From Kudoa neothunni (Eukaryota; Cnidaria), in NCBI GenBank assembly GCA_964304625.1, contig OZ199839.1, positions 2,976,001 through 3,040,000 on the forward strand: 64,000 bases of DNA, in the 5' to 3' direction. The notes below the pieces were generated by a model. The model was not told where the DNA came from, ran no database searches, and was given only the letters and a program-made list of their open reading frames with translations. A program made the position numbers and the translations under genes. Shown here piece after piece: positions 50,890 to 62,587 of this stretch. Position 1 is the stretch's first letter. Each line of letters starts with the position of its first letter.

Positions 50890-51331
50890 ACATTATTTAT
50901 CTAACCACTCAGGACGTATTTGCTCAGTGTTTCTTCTCTATTACCTATTGTCGGCCTATTTGCCTTTACACTAACATAAGATACAGTTGTGTGTGGGTCG
51001 TGCGCAATTTTTAAAAATTTACATGTTTATATCGTATTTTCTCTGAGTTCCAATTTAAAAAAAGGAAATTAAATAAAAAATATATAATTATGGGCCAAAA
51101 ACTTGGTTTTTATACAAAATATTAGGGTTGACAACTTAGTGTATGGATCTAACGCAAAAATGGCTCGATCGCAGCGCATATTCGGATATTTGCAAAAATA
51201 TAATAGTTTGAGCGTCAAGTTTAGTCAACGAAATCAATTAACCCTCCTAAAAATCTGGAAATAATAAAGTTTTACGAGTCCATATTGTTATGTTGGTAGA
51301 TTATTACAGGAGATTAACAAACCATTAGCTA

Positions 51332-51352
51332 GGGGGGGGGGGGGGAGGGGGG
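51332..51352. repeat. Poly-G tract (G14-A-G6)
   Basis: A run of 14 G, one A and six G in a genome of roughly 30 percent GC. It may be a G-quadruplex former, or its true length may be misread. It is followed by an ATT/GTT-rich stretch. Confidence 0.9.
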
Positions 51353-51429
51353 CAATTATTATTATTGTTGTTATTGTTGCTTTGTGGTGTCTCTCTCTTG
51401 CGTTTACAATACATATCACATAGCAAAGA

Positions 51430-52140
51430 TGATAAGCTCCAAAAAAGATATTATACTAAAAACCCACAATGATGATGCTGTTTTTAAAAATAGAGAAACT
51501 CTAAGTGTGGTAAGTTCGCTTCAATAGATGAGAAAATTCGCGATTGAATATTGAATAAAAATTATGAGAGATAATAAGTTAGAATTATCACGGGACGATA
51601 TAATATCTAAAGTCAACGATTTCTTAGCTTCGTCTAGCAATAATGTTCAGTTTTGAATTTTTATCAACCGACATAACCTAAAATACAATACATTCCACGG
51701 GGAATCTAATAATGTAGCTAACATAATCATTGATGATTGGAAATATCATTTAAGCGACATAATTGATTCTTGAATCCCGCTGATATATATAATGCAGACG
51801 AAACTGGGTTATTTGATCAAATAAAACGAATTTAATAATTATTAAGATGTTTGATGTATTTTATTAGATTGTGGTTATGTTTTCACTAACGAACGAAATA
51901 AAAATGGATGCAAACAATCTAAAAAAAGACTTTCAATTTTGTCCGTGTGATCGATGACTGGTGAAAACTCCCCCTTTGGTAATAGGAAAGTACATCAAGC
52001 CGAGATGTTTCAATGATCTCAAAGATTTGCCATTGGAACACCGATACCACGCTAATAAAAAAGCCATGCCATGATGACCAGTTCAATTTTTGGCTTTGTT
52101 GCAAAATAATATATTTTATCTTCTGTAACACAATTTAGAA
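51430..52140 (+). mobile_element. Tigger/pogo transposase remnant
   Basis: Plus-strand pieces in order: SRDDIISKVNDFLASSSNN; INRHNLKYNTFHGESNNVAN with DDWKYHLSDIIDS (the DNA-binding to catalytic link of pogo transposases); PADIYNADETGLF (first catalytic Asp motif NADETGLF); GCKQSKKRLSILSV; then SMTGENSPFGNRKV. Multiple stops and frame changes. Upstream end not found. A pogo-like terminal repeat at 55033-55061 may be its right end, with later insertions in between. Confidence 0.75.
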
Positions 52141-52269
52141 TTTTGGGCATATCTATTAACTAATACTATGGAAACTAAAGGAAAAATAGTACATAATTAT
52201 GGCAGTTTTTACACGTGTACAGAGGAGTAACCTACTTTTTTGAATAATCGATAATTAATGTTTGTTTAA

Positions 52270-53498
52270 CCCTCCAAGTATAATTGGGGTCTTTTGGACC
52301 CCAGGCGACATCAATTATCCATTTTCTAACACATTAACTTGTGAGAAATTTTTTGCAGTCAGTCTATTCTTCTAAAATGTGCTGTAATAAAATTCCACTA
52401 ATTACAAAACATCTTCATTCCGTAGAAAAAAAGTTAATGCAAAAACACCCTCCAAATAAAATGTGAAATTGGGGGTTTTTGTTGCCTACGATTTTTTTCA
52501 TCCAATTATCCAAAATGTTTATTTAAATGTTTGTGAAGCTTTGAAAAAATTCTATCGACTAAATATATTTTTATTGCATGAATATCATATCTTAATAGTA
52601 ATTACTCCGATAGCGAGTCTTCAGATTCATTTTCTTGGTTTCATGATTATTTATCGTTAGAAAAATTTGATATTGATACAGATATACAACTTAACTCATT
52701 AACACACAAGAATGGAATGATACGGCCAATGAACCCGCCGTTGGCATCAAGAGCATGTATTGCAAATATTATGAGTAGTAAATAGTCGTCCTGGTGTCTC
52801 TCCGTTTCTATTACAAAATACAACTGATACTTTCAGAATAATATTTAGTTCTGTTATGTACGCCATTATTTTAAAACATACCAGTACATGAGTGGAAAAA
52901 CTTTTGGTGATAGATGGATCGAATTGGATAGGTTCATTAGCTGTTTATTTTCCAATGGGATATCACAGGGGTAATCGAGAATCGGGTTTAAAGAGATATT
53001 TGGGTTAGAAGAAGGAAAGATTTATTGTGATTCATGCTCATTATATAAATTCCTCCAAATAATCCGGAAATTTTTTCCACGTTGGTGAACTACGGCAAAT
53101 TTAGGTGGATTTTTACGCGTAGTTTCCACCTAACGAACATTTCAAACGTATTTATGTTGCCTGTTTTATGCAATAGTCTATGTCAGGATTATGATATTTA
53201 TTATCACTTTATGCGCTAATTAAATAAAGAATTAATTTTGCTAAATGAGTTGAATTTTGAGTTATGTTTATAGAAAATATGTGATCTCAAAAGTAATACA
53301 TACGCATATGCTGTGGTCAAAATATTTATTTATCATAACGCATGCGCACATAATATTACATGACGTCATTTATGAAATTACTGAATATATAATCGATAAA
53401 ATATTTTAAAACCTTCTAAAAATACATATTATCATTTCTTCAAATATTTTATCAAATAAAAACGTGGAGTCTTTTGGACCCCAATTATGCTTGGAGGG
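52270..53498 (+). mobile_element. piggyBac-type element, family A, 24-bp inverted ends
   Basis: TTAA at 52266-52269 precedes CCCTCCAAGTATAATTGGGG; the right end complements to CCCTCCAAGCATAATTGGGG, differing at one base. The right target site reads TGTA instead of TTAA. Inside, NRPGVSPFLLQNTTDTFRI and ILKHTSTW resemble the N-terminal region of piggyBac transposases (SKDxSTPxxxFxxxF, IVxxTN). Broken frames and about 1.2 kb length show an internally deleted, decayed copy. It belongs to the same family as 20305-21626. Confidence 0.8.
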
Positions 53499-53993
53499 TG
53501 TAAATTTTCATGACACAGAAAGTTAATATACATATAGGCATGTGTTCAGATATAGCACAAATTTAAAAGTACTGAATGCTTAAGTTAAAAAAATCAGTAA
53601 TAAATAACAACCTAGAAATATTTTTGTTTTAAAGATTGCGTCGGTCGTGTATAGATCGTGTAAGCTTCGACGTCAATTTTTACAACAATCTTTGATTGAA
53701 ATCGACGTTTTTCATATAAAAAGGATTAGTGCGACCATTCGAGGGTTTGTTGAAAAGTACGCACATCTAATGTACAGATTAATTTATTATCAGTTTTATT
53801 TATTTGATTCACATTTGTTTTCTTGTTAAAATAGGCGAGTTGTTTCTTTTTAATGTTAGTTTAATACAAAAATTTCCCCCGCCTAAGAATAAATTCATTT
53901 TAAATCTCTTTTTTGAGAAGGGGTGCGGAAACTAAAATGAATCGAGAAGCGCTGGCTTAGATCAATTTGATTAGCAATTTTAGAAGTAAAACT

Positions 53994-54357
53994 TTAACCT
54001 TTTTTATCAACCAAGAACTCAATAACAGCAGGCATATAATTCATTATTTCATTAACACAATTATAGAGACTATACCATCTGCAATCATTTACACGGGGTA
54101 TTTCTTTTAAATATTCAATATAAAGTTTGGCTAGATGATACATGAAAACCTTCTTAGCACATCTGTTGTTTGAATTGAAAGATGAATCAAATGGGAGAAA
54201 CAAGGAACTCTTATGATCTTGGAATGTAAATATGAGATATTTTTGTAATATTTTATCATATATGATGCTGAGTTGGATATTATAGCCAAACAATTGTTCC
54301 AATCGAGTTTATATTTTGTCATCACTTGAGAAATATGGTTGGAAATAATTAGTTAGT
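53994..54357 (-). mobile_element. hAT-type transposase fragment
   Basis: On the minus strand, LDWNNCLAIISNSASYMIKY and RVPCFSHLIHLSIQT resemble the hAT region between the second catalytic Asp and the CxxH motif (xDxAxxM, CxxHxLxLxxQ). In another frame VFMYHLAKLYIEYLKEIP and NDCRWYSLYNCV match the following part (TRWxS). No ends recognised. It is a different lineage from the two GTF2IRD2-type elements. Confidence 0.6.
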
Positions 54358-54389
54358 TACATTCATGTAGAATCGTGGAATCCAACATA

Positions 54390-54715
54390 AATACCTTTTT
54401 TCATCCAAAAAGCGACCATAGAAGCACACGAAAATATGAAACATTGGCCGATTTTTGAAAATCGCACATTGCTCAATGTAGGTGTCAATACTTCAACATT
54501 TTTGTCAAATAATAGTTTACCATCAGGTGAAGATCGCGTGATAGGACAGTATTTTGTAATATAGTTACGCAGGGGAGTATGCTTCGCAATGGATTTAAAG
54601 ATAGTCCACCATAAAATACCATCGAAACTAAATCGATTTGCATTTTATCATTATTTGGATCTCTATAAAAAAATAGGTAATAGGAACGTTTGTTTTGACC
54701 AATTAATCAATGAAT
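54390..54715 (+). other. Protein-like stretch of unknown family
   Basis: One frame is open for about 55 codons (ATIEAHENMKHWPIFENR, then LLNVGVNTSTFLSNN, then SGEDRVIGQYFVI), has one stop, and continues as LRRGVCFAMDLKIVHHKI to a stop near 54712. It may be the remains of a transposase C-terminus or a host exon. I do not recognise it. Confidence 0.35.
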
Positions 54716-55032
54716 AATGTTTTTTTGAAACTGAACGCTCCTGTATCCCATTCTGTTGTGTTGGCAGGTTAACTTTGCAGTATTTGCACACCAAAACATT
54801 GTCAATTACTTCAAGAAACGATTATTCGTCCAACCAACTAACTAATTATCTTCTTGTTCTCACCATATTATGCTTAAATGTCGTAAAAACCGATAAGTTC
54901 AGAAGAAAATAAACATTGATTTTTTTTATAAATTCGGCAATTTTAATCGGAAATTACATGCTCTAGTTATATGCTACACTGTGTATGTCGTACTGTAATG
55001 GGTGGTACTATTATCGGGAAATATGATTAAAT

Positions 55033-55061
55033 AATTGTTCCGGATAATCGAGGTTCGACTG
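55033..55061. repeat. pogo/Tigger-type terminal repeat
   Basis: ATTGTTCCGGATAATCGAGG then TTCGACTG followed by TA is the complement of CAGTCGAACCTCGATTATCC, a typical Tigger end at a TA target. The partner end was not found in the window. Confidence 0.6.
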
Positions 55062-55797
55062 TATTAGAAGTTTTAGAATGATATACAAAAGACATCTCAT
55101 GATGTCACTCACACATCAGATCGAAATTCAGGATAATGGTCACACTGTGCCCAATGTCTTCGATGCTATTTATTTAACTATCAAATCAAGAAGCATTAAA
55201 GTCATTGGAAAAAGTTAGAAAATCCTTTCGGATAAAATTTCGTCAACTTATTTTATTACTAATTATATTATCGATGGAAAAGATTATTTTTGCTTAAAAG
55301 CACGGTATATTGTAATGTGTTCAACGCATAAATATATGCAACACAAAATTGGTTGCAACGCAGTGGGTTTCCTCATCCCAGTTTCTGTGTTACATCCATA
55401 CACTACTGACTACTGTACGATACGATTCAATCAGTTCTAATTAAGCTAATGACACTGTTAAATTTCATTCTGAAAACTGCCTGTCCACACGTTTTTATTT
55501 TAATTTGTTGGTAAGCAAATAATAAAGGATTACTAATTGATTTGCAAATGTTCGTACTGAAACGGAAACCAACAAAAACATTAATAATAAAAAGTTGGTT
55601 TATTGAATAAAAATTCAATATAAAATCAACCAACCACTCTATTCCACCACTAGACCATACAACGCACTATCAACGGTAATCTGCACTTTGCCTATGCAAA
55701 CAAGCAAAATGCTGAATCCATGCAGCAATGCGCGAGTTGATGCTATAAAAACATTGAGGCGTTGTGCAACCGGTTGTTAGTGAAAACTTAAACAAAT
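55062..55797. other. Region upstream of ARF, no gene recognised
   Basis: A 46-codon open frame at about 55083-55218 (ending TIKSRSIKVIGKS) looks mildly protein-like but stands alone. The last 200 bp should include the ARF promoter. No tRNA-like structure was recognised. Confidence 0.4.
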
Positions 55798-56588
<791 letters not shown>

Positions 56589-56873
56589 TCTCACACCCTC
56601 CCGTCAAATAGATATAGCTCAACGTTGAATAATTTTTCTTTCGACTCATTTTTAATACATCATCAATTCAATTGAAAATTTTGGCTGTTTTAATTGAGAA
56701 TGGTTGTCATCAAAATGCCAATTTTATATTATTGGTATAGTGTGCGTTTAAGCTTGTTTTTTTGAAATAAATTTTGAGGAATTTTTGCGAAAATTGCGCG
56801 TAAAAAGAAGTTTATTTTTATGCGTTTTGACCCCTACTTGTCGAAAACTAAAGAGTTGGAAATCTGTTTAAGC
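56589..56873. other. 3' flank of ARF
   Basis: No gene recognised. Ends at the hAT terminal repeat at 56874. Confidence 0.5.
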
Positions 56874-59276
56874 CAGGGGCCTCCAGACTACGGCCCGCGG
56901 ACGTTTTTATAATGACACGTAAAGTTTAGTTATTCAGTGTTACTTTTCGATGAAATAGTACACAATTCGCAAAAAAAATTATCTTGTTACATACATAGTT
57001 ATGGTCTTTCTTAATAATTGTTATTAAACTTAATCGTAAAAATTGAAAAGCTTGCCTTCTCGATACTCGTATAGTTGTATTACCCTTTATTCGTAGTGCA
57101 AATATCACGATATTTAAAGATGTATTTATGAAAAAATCGTAGCTTTGTCAGAAGACTTCCAAACTTTGATTTTAAATATAGAATCTTTTTTAGGTTAAAT
57201 GACATGTGTAACAATCAGGGGTTTCAATCATTCTCGTTGATCTGTGTTCGATTTCACGCGCTGTATCTTTTCGATTTATCGTGTGAAAATGGCGGATTAT
57301 GGAAGCAAGAGAAAAATCGACCTTGAGTGTCGAATGTTTAACGATAAATGGAATGCAGAGTACTTTGTTACTAAATTTGGCAACCACGCAATATGTGTTA
57401 CTTGTGACAACACTATCGTAGTGCTGATAGAATTTTCTATTCGCGGACATTGCGAGACAAAACATTAATCGGGAGTATTCAAAATGCAATGGAATTGTTC
57501 GTGCGGAGAAGTTCAGAACATTAAAAAATAATTTGTTGTCGAGACAATTATCTTCGAAAAAATTGCCCATGAAAATGAAGAGGACACAAGATCTAGTTTT
57601 CGCGTGGTGTATTTGTTAGCCAAACAAGGTAAATTATTTTCTGATGGTGAAGTTTCCAAGGAAGCTCTATAGGGACATGATGAACGAGATATGAGGTATG
57701 TCGGGAAAAAGCCAGCTCATTTTCTGAGGTAAGTCTTTCGGCAAACACAATAAGTTGTAGAGGGGAGAATATTGGTGAAAATATTATTTCGCAATTATGA
57801 GATAATGTAGAGGAATCCGTCTGCTTTTCTATCGCCCTGGATTAATCCACTGATATTTCAAACACCTCTCAACTTTTATTTTTCGTTAATGGGGTAAATA
57901 TCGAGTTGAAAGTTACAGAGGAACAACCTCTGTAACTTTGCATGCATGGAACTACAAGGTACAAGGGGTCTCGATCTATTTAACGAGATTGAAAAGTCAT
58001 TCCAAACTTTCAACCTAAGCTGGAATAAACTTTTAGGCATCACTATTGATGGGATAGAAATATGTGTGGAAAAACAAAAGGATTAGTTGGACAAATATAT
58101 AAAACGGTCGAAAACCTTTGGTGCTTCAATGTATTATTCATCAACAAACTCTCTGGCTAAAGAATATGGACCCGTCATTAGTATTAAATCTCGTTGTTTC
58201 CACTGTTAATTTTATCCGGTCACATGGACTCCATCCCATCATGGACAATTTAAAGAATTTATAAAAGATTCAAATGTAGAATTGCTGAATACTCAGATTT
58301 GCCGTATTACACAAATGTAAGGTGGCATAGCTTTGGAAAGGTTTTAAGTTGATTCTTTGACTTAAGACAGAAATTGGTTTTTTTCTTACCGAACATAATA
58401 ATCCTCTAAATTTGTTAAAATATGATGATTGGCTTTTTTGCAGATTTGGCAACTCACCTAGACGATTTTAGTCTTAAATTGCAGGGGAAACATTGTTAAT
58501 AAACGATGTTTATTCATTAATGAAAGCGTTTCGACAGAAATTGATTTTATTTAATTCACAATTAAATAATAATCGTTTCACTCATTTTTCATGTTGTGAA
58601 AAATACACCCAACCAAGTAATGTATCTTTTCCAATTGTTGTCACCCAAGACACTCTTTCCAATTTAATGTAGCAGTTTGATGAAAGTTATAACGATATTG
58701 AGACATTTTCCTCGAATATTTTCATATTCGAAAATCCTTTTGGATGTCACGTCGACCAATTATCTGCGGAGTTGCAAATGGAAATCATTGACCTTCAAAC
58801 AAATGAAATATACAGACGTAAATTTAATGAAAACAATTTATTGCAATTTTATGAGCTTTTGCCTCGTCGTGATTTCCAAAATCTTTTGTCTTTTTCTAGT
58901 AGATATATTTCAAAATTTGCCACAATTTAGTTGTGCGAGAAAACATTCCCAAAAATGAAATATGTGAAATCCGCATACTTAACACAGTTGTCTGACGATC
59001 TCTTAAATTCAATATTGATGATAGGGACGTCAAAGTTCACACCACAATGGGATATTATTATATCAGATCTGAAACAACTTCACTCTTCGCATAATGAGAA
59101 CAAACTTATTATGGTTCCTGTTATACATATTTATTTTATTATTTCGCCTTTAAGAATTTTTTATGCGCACTTATTTAGATTTTTAAATTTTGTTGGTTTA
59201 AATTTTTAATGCGGGCCCTCGGCGTAATATCAACAACCCATCGTGGCTCTAGCCTCAAAAAGTTTAGAGACCACTG
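56874..59276 (+). mobile_element. hAT transposon with GTF2IRD2-type transposase, decayed
   Basis: The left end is CAGGGGCCTCCAGACTACGG with GCCCGCGG, and the right end complements to CAGTGGTCTCTAAACTTTTT. Flanking octamers GTTTAAGC and CTTTAGGC agree at six of eight. The plus-strand transposase starts at 57289 (MADYGSKRKIDLECRMFNDK, WNAEYFVTKFGNHAICVTCD with a BED finger). It continues in pieces: RAEKFRTLKNNLLSRQL, then VVYLLAKQGKLFSDGE, and later CHVDQLSAELQMEIIDLQTN and LLPRRDFQNLLSF. Many stops and frame changes. It is the same kind of element as 28641-30760, but the sequences have diverged. Confidence 0.82.
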
Positions 59277-59593
59277 CTTTAGGCTGTAAGTTGACACTAA
59301 GCGAATTTATATTTAGAGGCACAATGTAAGGTAATCCTGCATAACATTTTTATTACAGTAGCCATCGTTATTTATTTGTTTTTTGTGAAAGGATGAAAAC
59401 TCCATGAAATTGTTTGCGATTTGCTTTAGCAAATTCTACTGTTCATAAAGTATTTCCTCGGAAGTTAAACCTAGTGTCATTTTTTAGGTTGTACTTAATA
59501 TAAGACCTAGCGATGTTGTTAATAGGAATTTTAATAATGCCTGGCATTGTTTCAAAGTAGCTTGGTAGCGATTATTCTACAGGACCCAGTTAA

Positions 59594-60833
59594 CACTTTG
59601 AGGACAACCTTGGGCTCTATGAGAGGGTTGGAAAAAATTAAGTGGTCTAAAATTAATTGCAATTATGATAATTTTAATTAATACATTCTAATAACACAAA
59701 TTTCTACTCTTTCTAAGTTAATAATTGAATACGAACTTTTTGATTAGTTCATCAATCTATGCAACATCAAAAACTTTAAATATCTCGTTTCACATTTATA
59801 AGGTCAATACGGACAAAATATTTTTAATCGAAGTCTAGATTTTTGAAAGAAAAAATTGAATTATCTCTCAAAATTCACACATTTTACGTATTTTTGTCTA
59901 TTCTTAGCCTTATTATTATATTACGGTAGTATTATGGTATCATTTATTATTTTTCCACATTTTTTATCTCGATTTTATATTTAATTTTTGCTATAATAGC
60001 CGTTAACGTAAGACGAGGACAATTATAACCTTGATTAATTAATATTGAACATAATAAAAATATTTTATGAACATATTTATTCTTATAACTAAAACAAAAA
60101 TGATTAATCGTTCATTACAAGCGTTTTCGTTGAAATAATTGACATTAATATGGATTTTTATACAATCTAGCGCTTTACGTTATTATTATGATTCATAAAA
60201 TATTTATTTATTTTTATGGAAAAAATATTTCTAATTTTTTAAGCAAATCAAGATTATAATGAAACTGTAGTTAATAACAAGTTTTATTTCTATTTTTAGT
60301 ATTAAAAGCTGATAGATTTGATTAATAAGAATCTAGCTTCAATTATTTTTAGTCGTGTGGGTTTCGACAGTTATCTCGACTGTAAAACTTTCTTTTATTG
60401 AATAGTTTAATGATTAAAATATATTTAAAATATTGAGTTAGATTTGGGTCTGATTACAAATATTAACATTAATATGAAAATATACCTCTAGAAAAATTTC
60501 AATAATTGAAATTAATTGCAATCATTGATTATGTCAGATTACAATTAATTGATTGCAAGATAAATAATTGATTTTCATCAACGACAATCAATTATTCCTA
60601 ACCTTTGTTCCACGAGTCCATCTTTCTTATATTTTTAAAATAAATTTTGTTAATACATTTGTTATATTTTATTCATTATCGCCTGAAGTCCACCCACTAT
60701 AAAAATGTATTGTATATCGACTAATGTAAAAAAATGTGTGAAAGTTTCAGCGAAAATACAAAAAATGGAACCAACTTAACAACCAAATAATATGAAGGCG
60801 AACGCATGGAGCCTAAGGTTGTCCTCATAGGGT
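59594..60833. mobile_element. piggyBac-type MITE, family B, long copy
   Basis: TTAA at 59590-59593 precedes CACTTTGAGGACAACCTTGG; the right end complements to ACCCTATGAGGACAACCTTAGG and abuts TTAA at 60834-60837. GGGCTCTATG/AGGCTCCATG continue the inverted match. The 1.2-kb interior is AT-rich with no recognisable transposase. It is related to the 240-bp element at 37147. Confidence 0.75.
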
Positions 60834-60837
60834 TTAA

Positions 60838-61216
60838 TTGCAACAATAATGAATAATAATAATAATAATATCGTCTTTAAAGGTGGAATTTAAAATTAAT
60901 ATCGTTTCAAAGTAAAACACATTATGTGGACACAAGTATCTTATTTTTGTAATAATACCAAAAATTTTAATAGTTTTTGTCTTTTACGTACTGAATATAC
61001 TCTCATTATTTTTCTCTTCTAACAAAAATATCTATTAAACTTATAAATAATTGCACAGGCGCCGATAACGTTTTCTATGAAGATAACAATTTCTTGTTAC
61101 AAAAACTCCATATACTTTACTTATTTAGATAATTACATAGGAGTATAATCATTTTGATTTTGCGAGAAATATGAGACCTCCCGCGAAAATAAGACCTAAT
61201 AGCTCAGTTTTCTAAT
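60838..61216. other. Intergenic between two mobile elements
   Basis: AT-rich with an AAT microsatellite near 60850. No gene recognised. Confidence 0.5.
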
Positions 61217-61904
61217 GTAGGGGCCACATCCCACCGATGCACCGATGGGATATGAAAAAATTTTGGTGGGTATGGAAATTTTTGCACGCTTAATGAGCCG
61301 CAAAAAAGCCTGAGCATTAATGTGATATGGATCATGATAAGATAACTGGTCAGTAAAGCGCACTTGAAAACAATAAATCAATTTTTAGTCTCGTTAATTT
61401 TTAAATGCCCATCAATATTAAAGACAAGACCGAAAACAATGACTAATTTATACAAACAAATAACAACATTCAACGTGATCCTTATTCGAATAGAACCGGA
61501 ATATTTTTAATTCCAATCTTGTCCCATTTATAGTCGCGATCTCCTCTGTTTTTGATTTGACATAAAATAATATTGTTAATTTTCCATACTGATTATTTAT
61601 TCTTGGTTTATAAGCCCCCAATACATGAAAGTTTTGCTCAATGCGGGCTGGATTACCACGAGTTACACTTGAAGCTGTTCTCGATGGAGTGAAGAAAGAA
61701 GAATTGAAAAAGTTAATTTTTAAGGTCCATCGATAAATTAGGTTGGATCTGATCAAATACATTTTTATTTTAATGTGATATGAGACTTGATTTAAAATTA
61801 TAAGCGGTCTAAATTGGAAAATCAATACTACTGGAAATAGCAAGACACGTAACTTTTTATCTAGAAAAAATGGGACATGAAAGAAAAAAGGTTTGGAAAC
61901 GCTG
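61217..61904 (-). mobile_element. Non-autonomous hAT family N1, uninterrupted copy in reverse orientation
   Basis: Its right end complements to CAGCGTTTCCAAACCTTTTT, matching the left end of the 9040 element (CAGTGTTTCCCAACCTTTTT). Internal matches on the complement include GATCAGATCCAACCTAATTT and ACCTTAAAAATTAAC, and on the other side TTTTGGTGGGTATGGAAATT. Length about 688 bp equals the 9040 copy minus its nested insertion. The minus-strand open frame at 61843-61448 (132 codons) lies wholly inside and has no recognised domain, so I treat it as chance. Confidence 0.78.
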
Positions 61905-62587
61905 TAATGGCTATTTTTTAGGTAAAATTAATTTCAGAGGGGGTTTATTTTCGAGGAAACGCGTTAAGTTTGAGGTGAATAGCAATTCTCAATTAGAGTT
62001 GAAAAGATTAAAATTTGTTGTTATAAACTAAAATAATGTCGTATTGTTTTATTACTAAATTTCTAGAGAAACTTTTAGGATTCGGGGATCGGTCCGGCTG
62101 TATGAACTATGAACGCCATGGGCAGTGCGACAAAGCATGTAAACCTTCCGTTTGATCGGTAATATGTGAATTTAATGCATTACACATCCTTGTTTCGATG
62201 TGACCATTACTGCGGATTATATTGTCTGTAACTTCTATAGCGTCGATCTACATGGCAATTAAGATTCTCATTACTTTATGTGTAATCGACGATTCTAACG
62301 TCTAATTCGACCCATCTCACTTGGTCGAGTTATATCTCGACCTGTACATCACCGCTTCAAACTATCGCAGACGTATGTAAGACGTATATAAGACAAGAAA
62401 AGTGGAAACATTCTAAAAGAATAGTTTCTTATAGATTATTTGATCTCTCATGTCAAATGTACGATACGGGTATAGCGTTATTTGACAAATTTCCTGGTTT
62501 TCGATAGAAAGTTAGAGAATCAGTTTAATACAAAATATGAAAAAGGTTTTCAGGTTGGTAAAAGTGGGTGTTTAGGTTGGAGAAGCT
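61905..62587. other. Intergenic with one cysteine-containing micro-ORF
   Basis: No established gene. An ATG-initiated 39-codon frame at 62036-62155 has four cysteines (GCMNYERHGQCDKACK). Too short and isolated to call a gene. Confidence 0.4.

Noticed and set aside
61448-61843. 131-codon open frame on the minus strand
   Set aside because: It lies entirely inside the non-autonomous N1 element; the 9-kb copy does not keep it open and no domain is recognisable.
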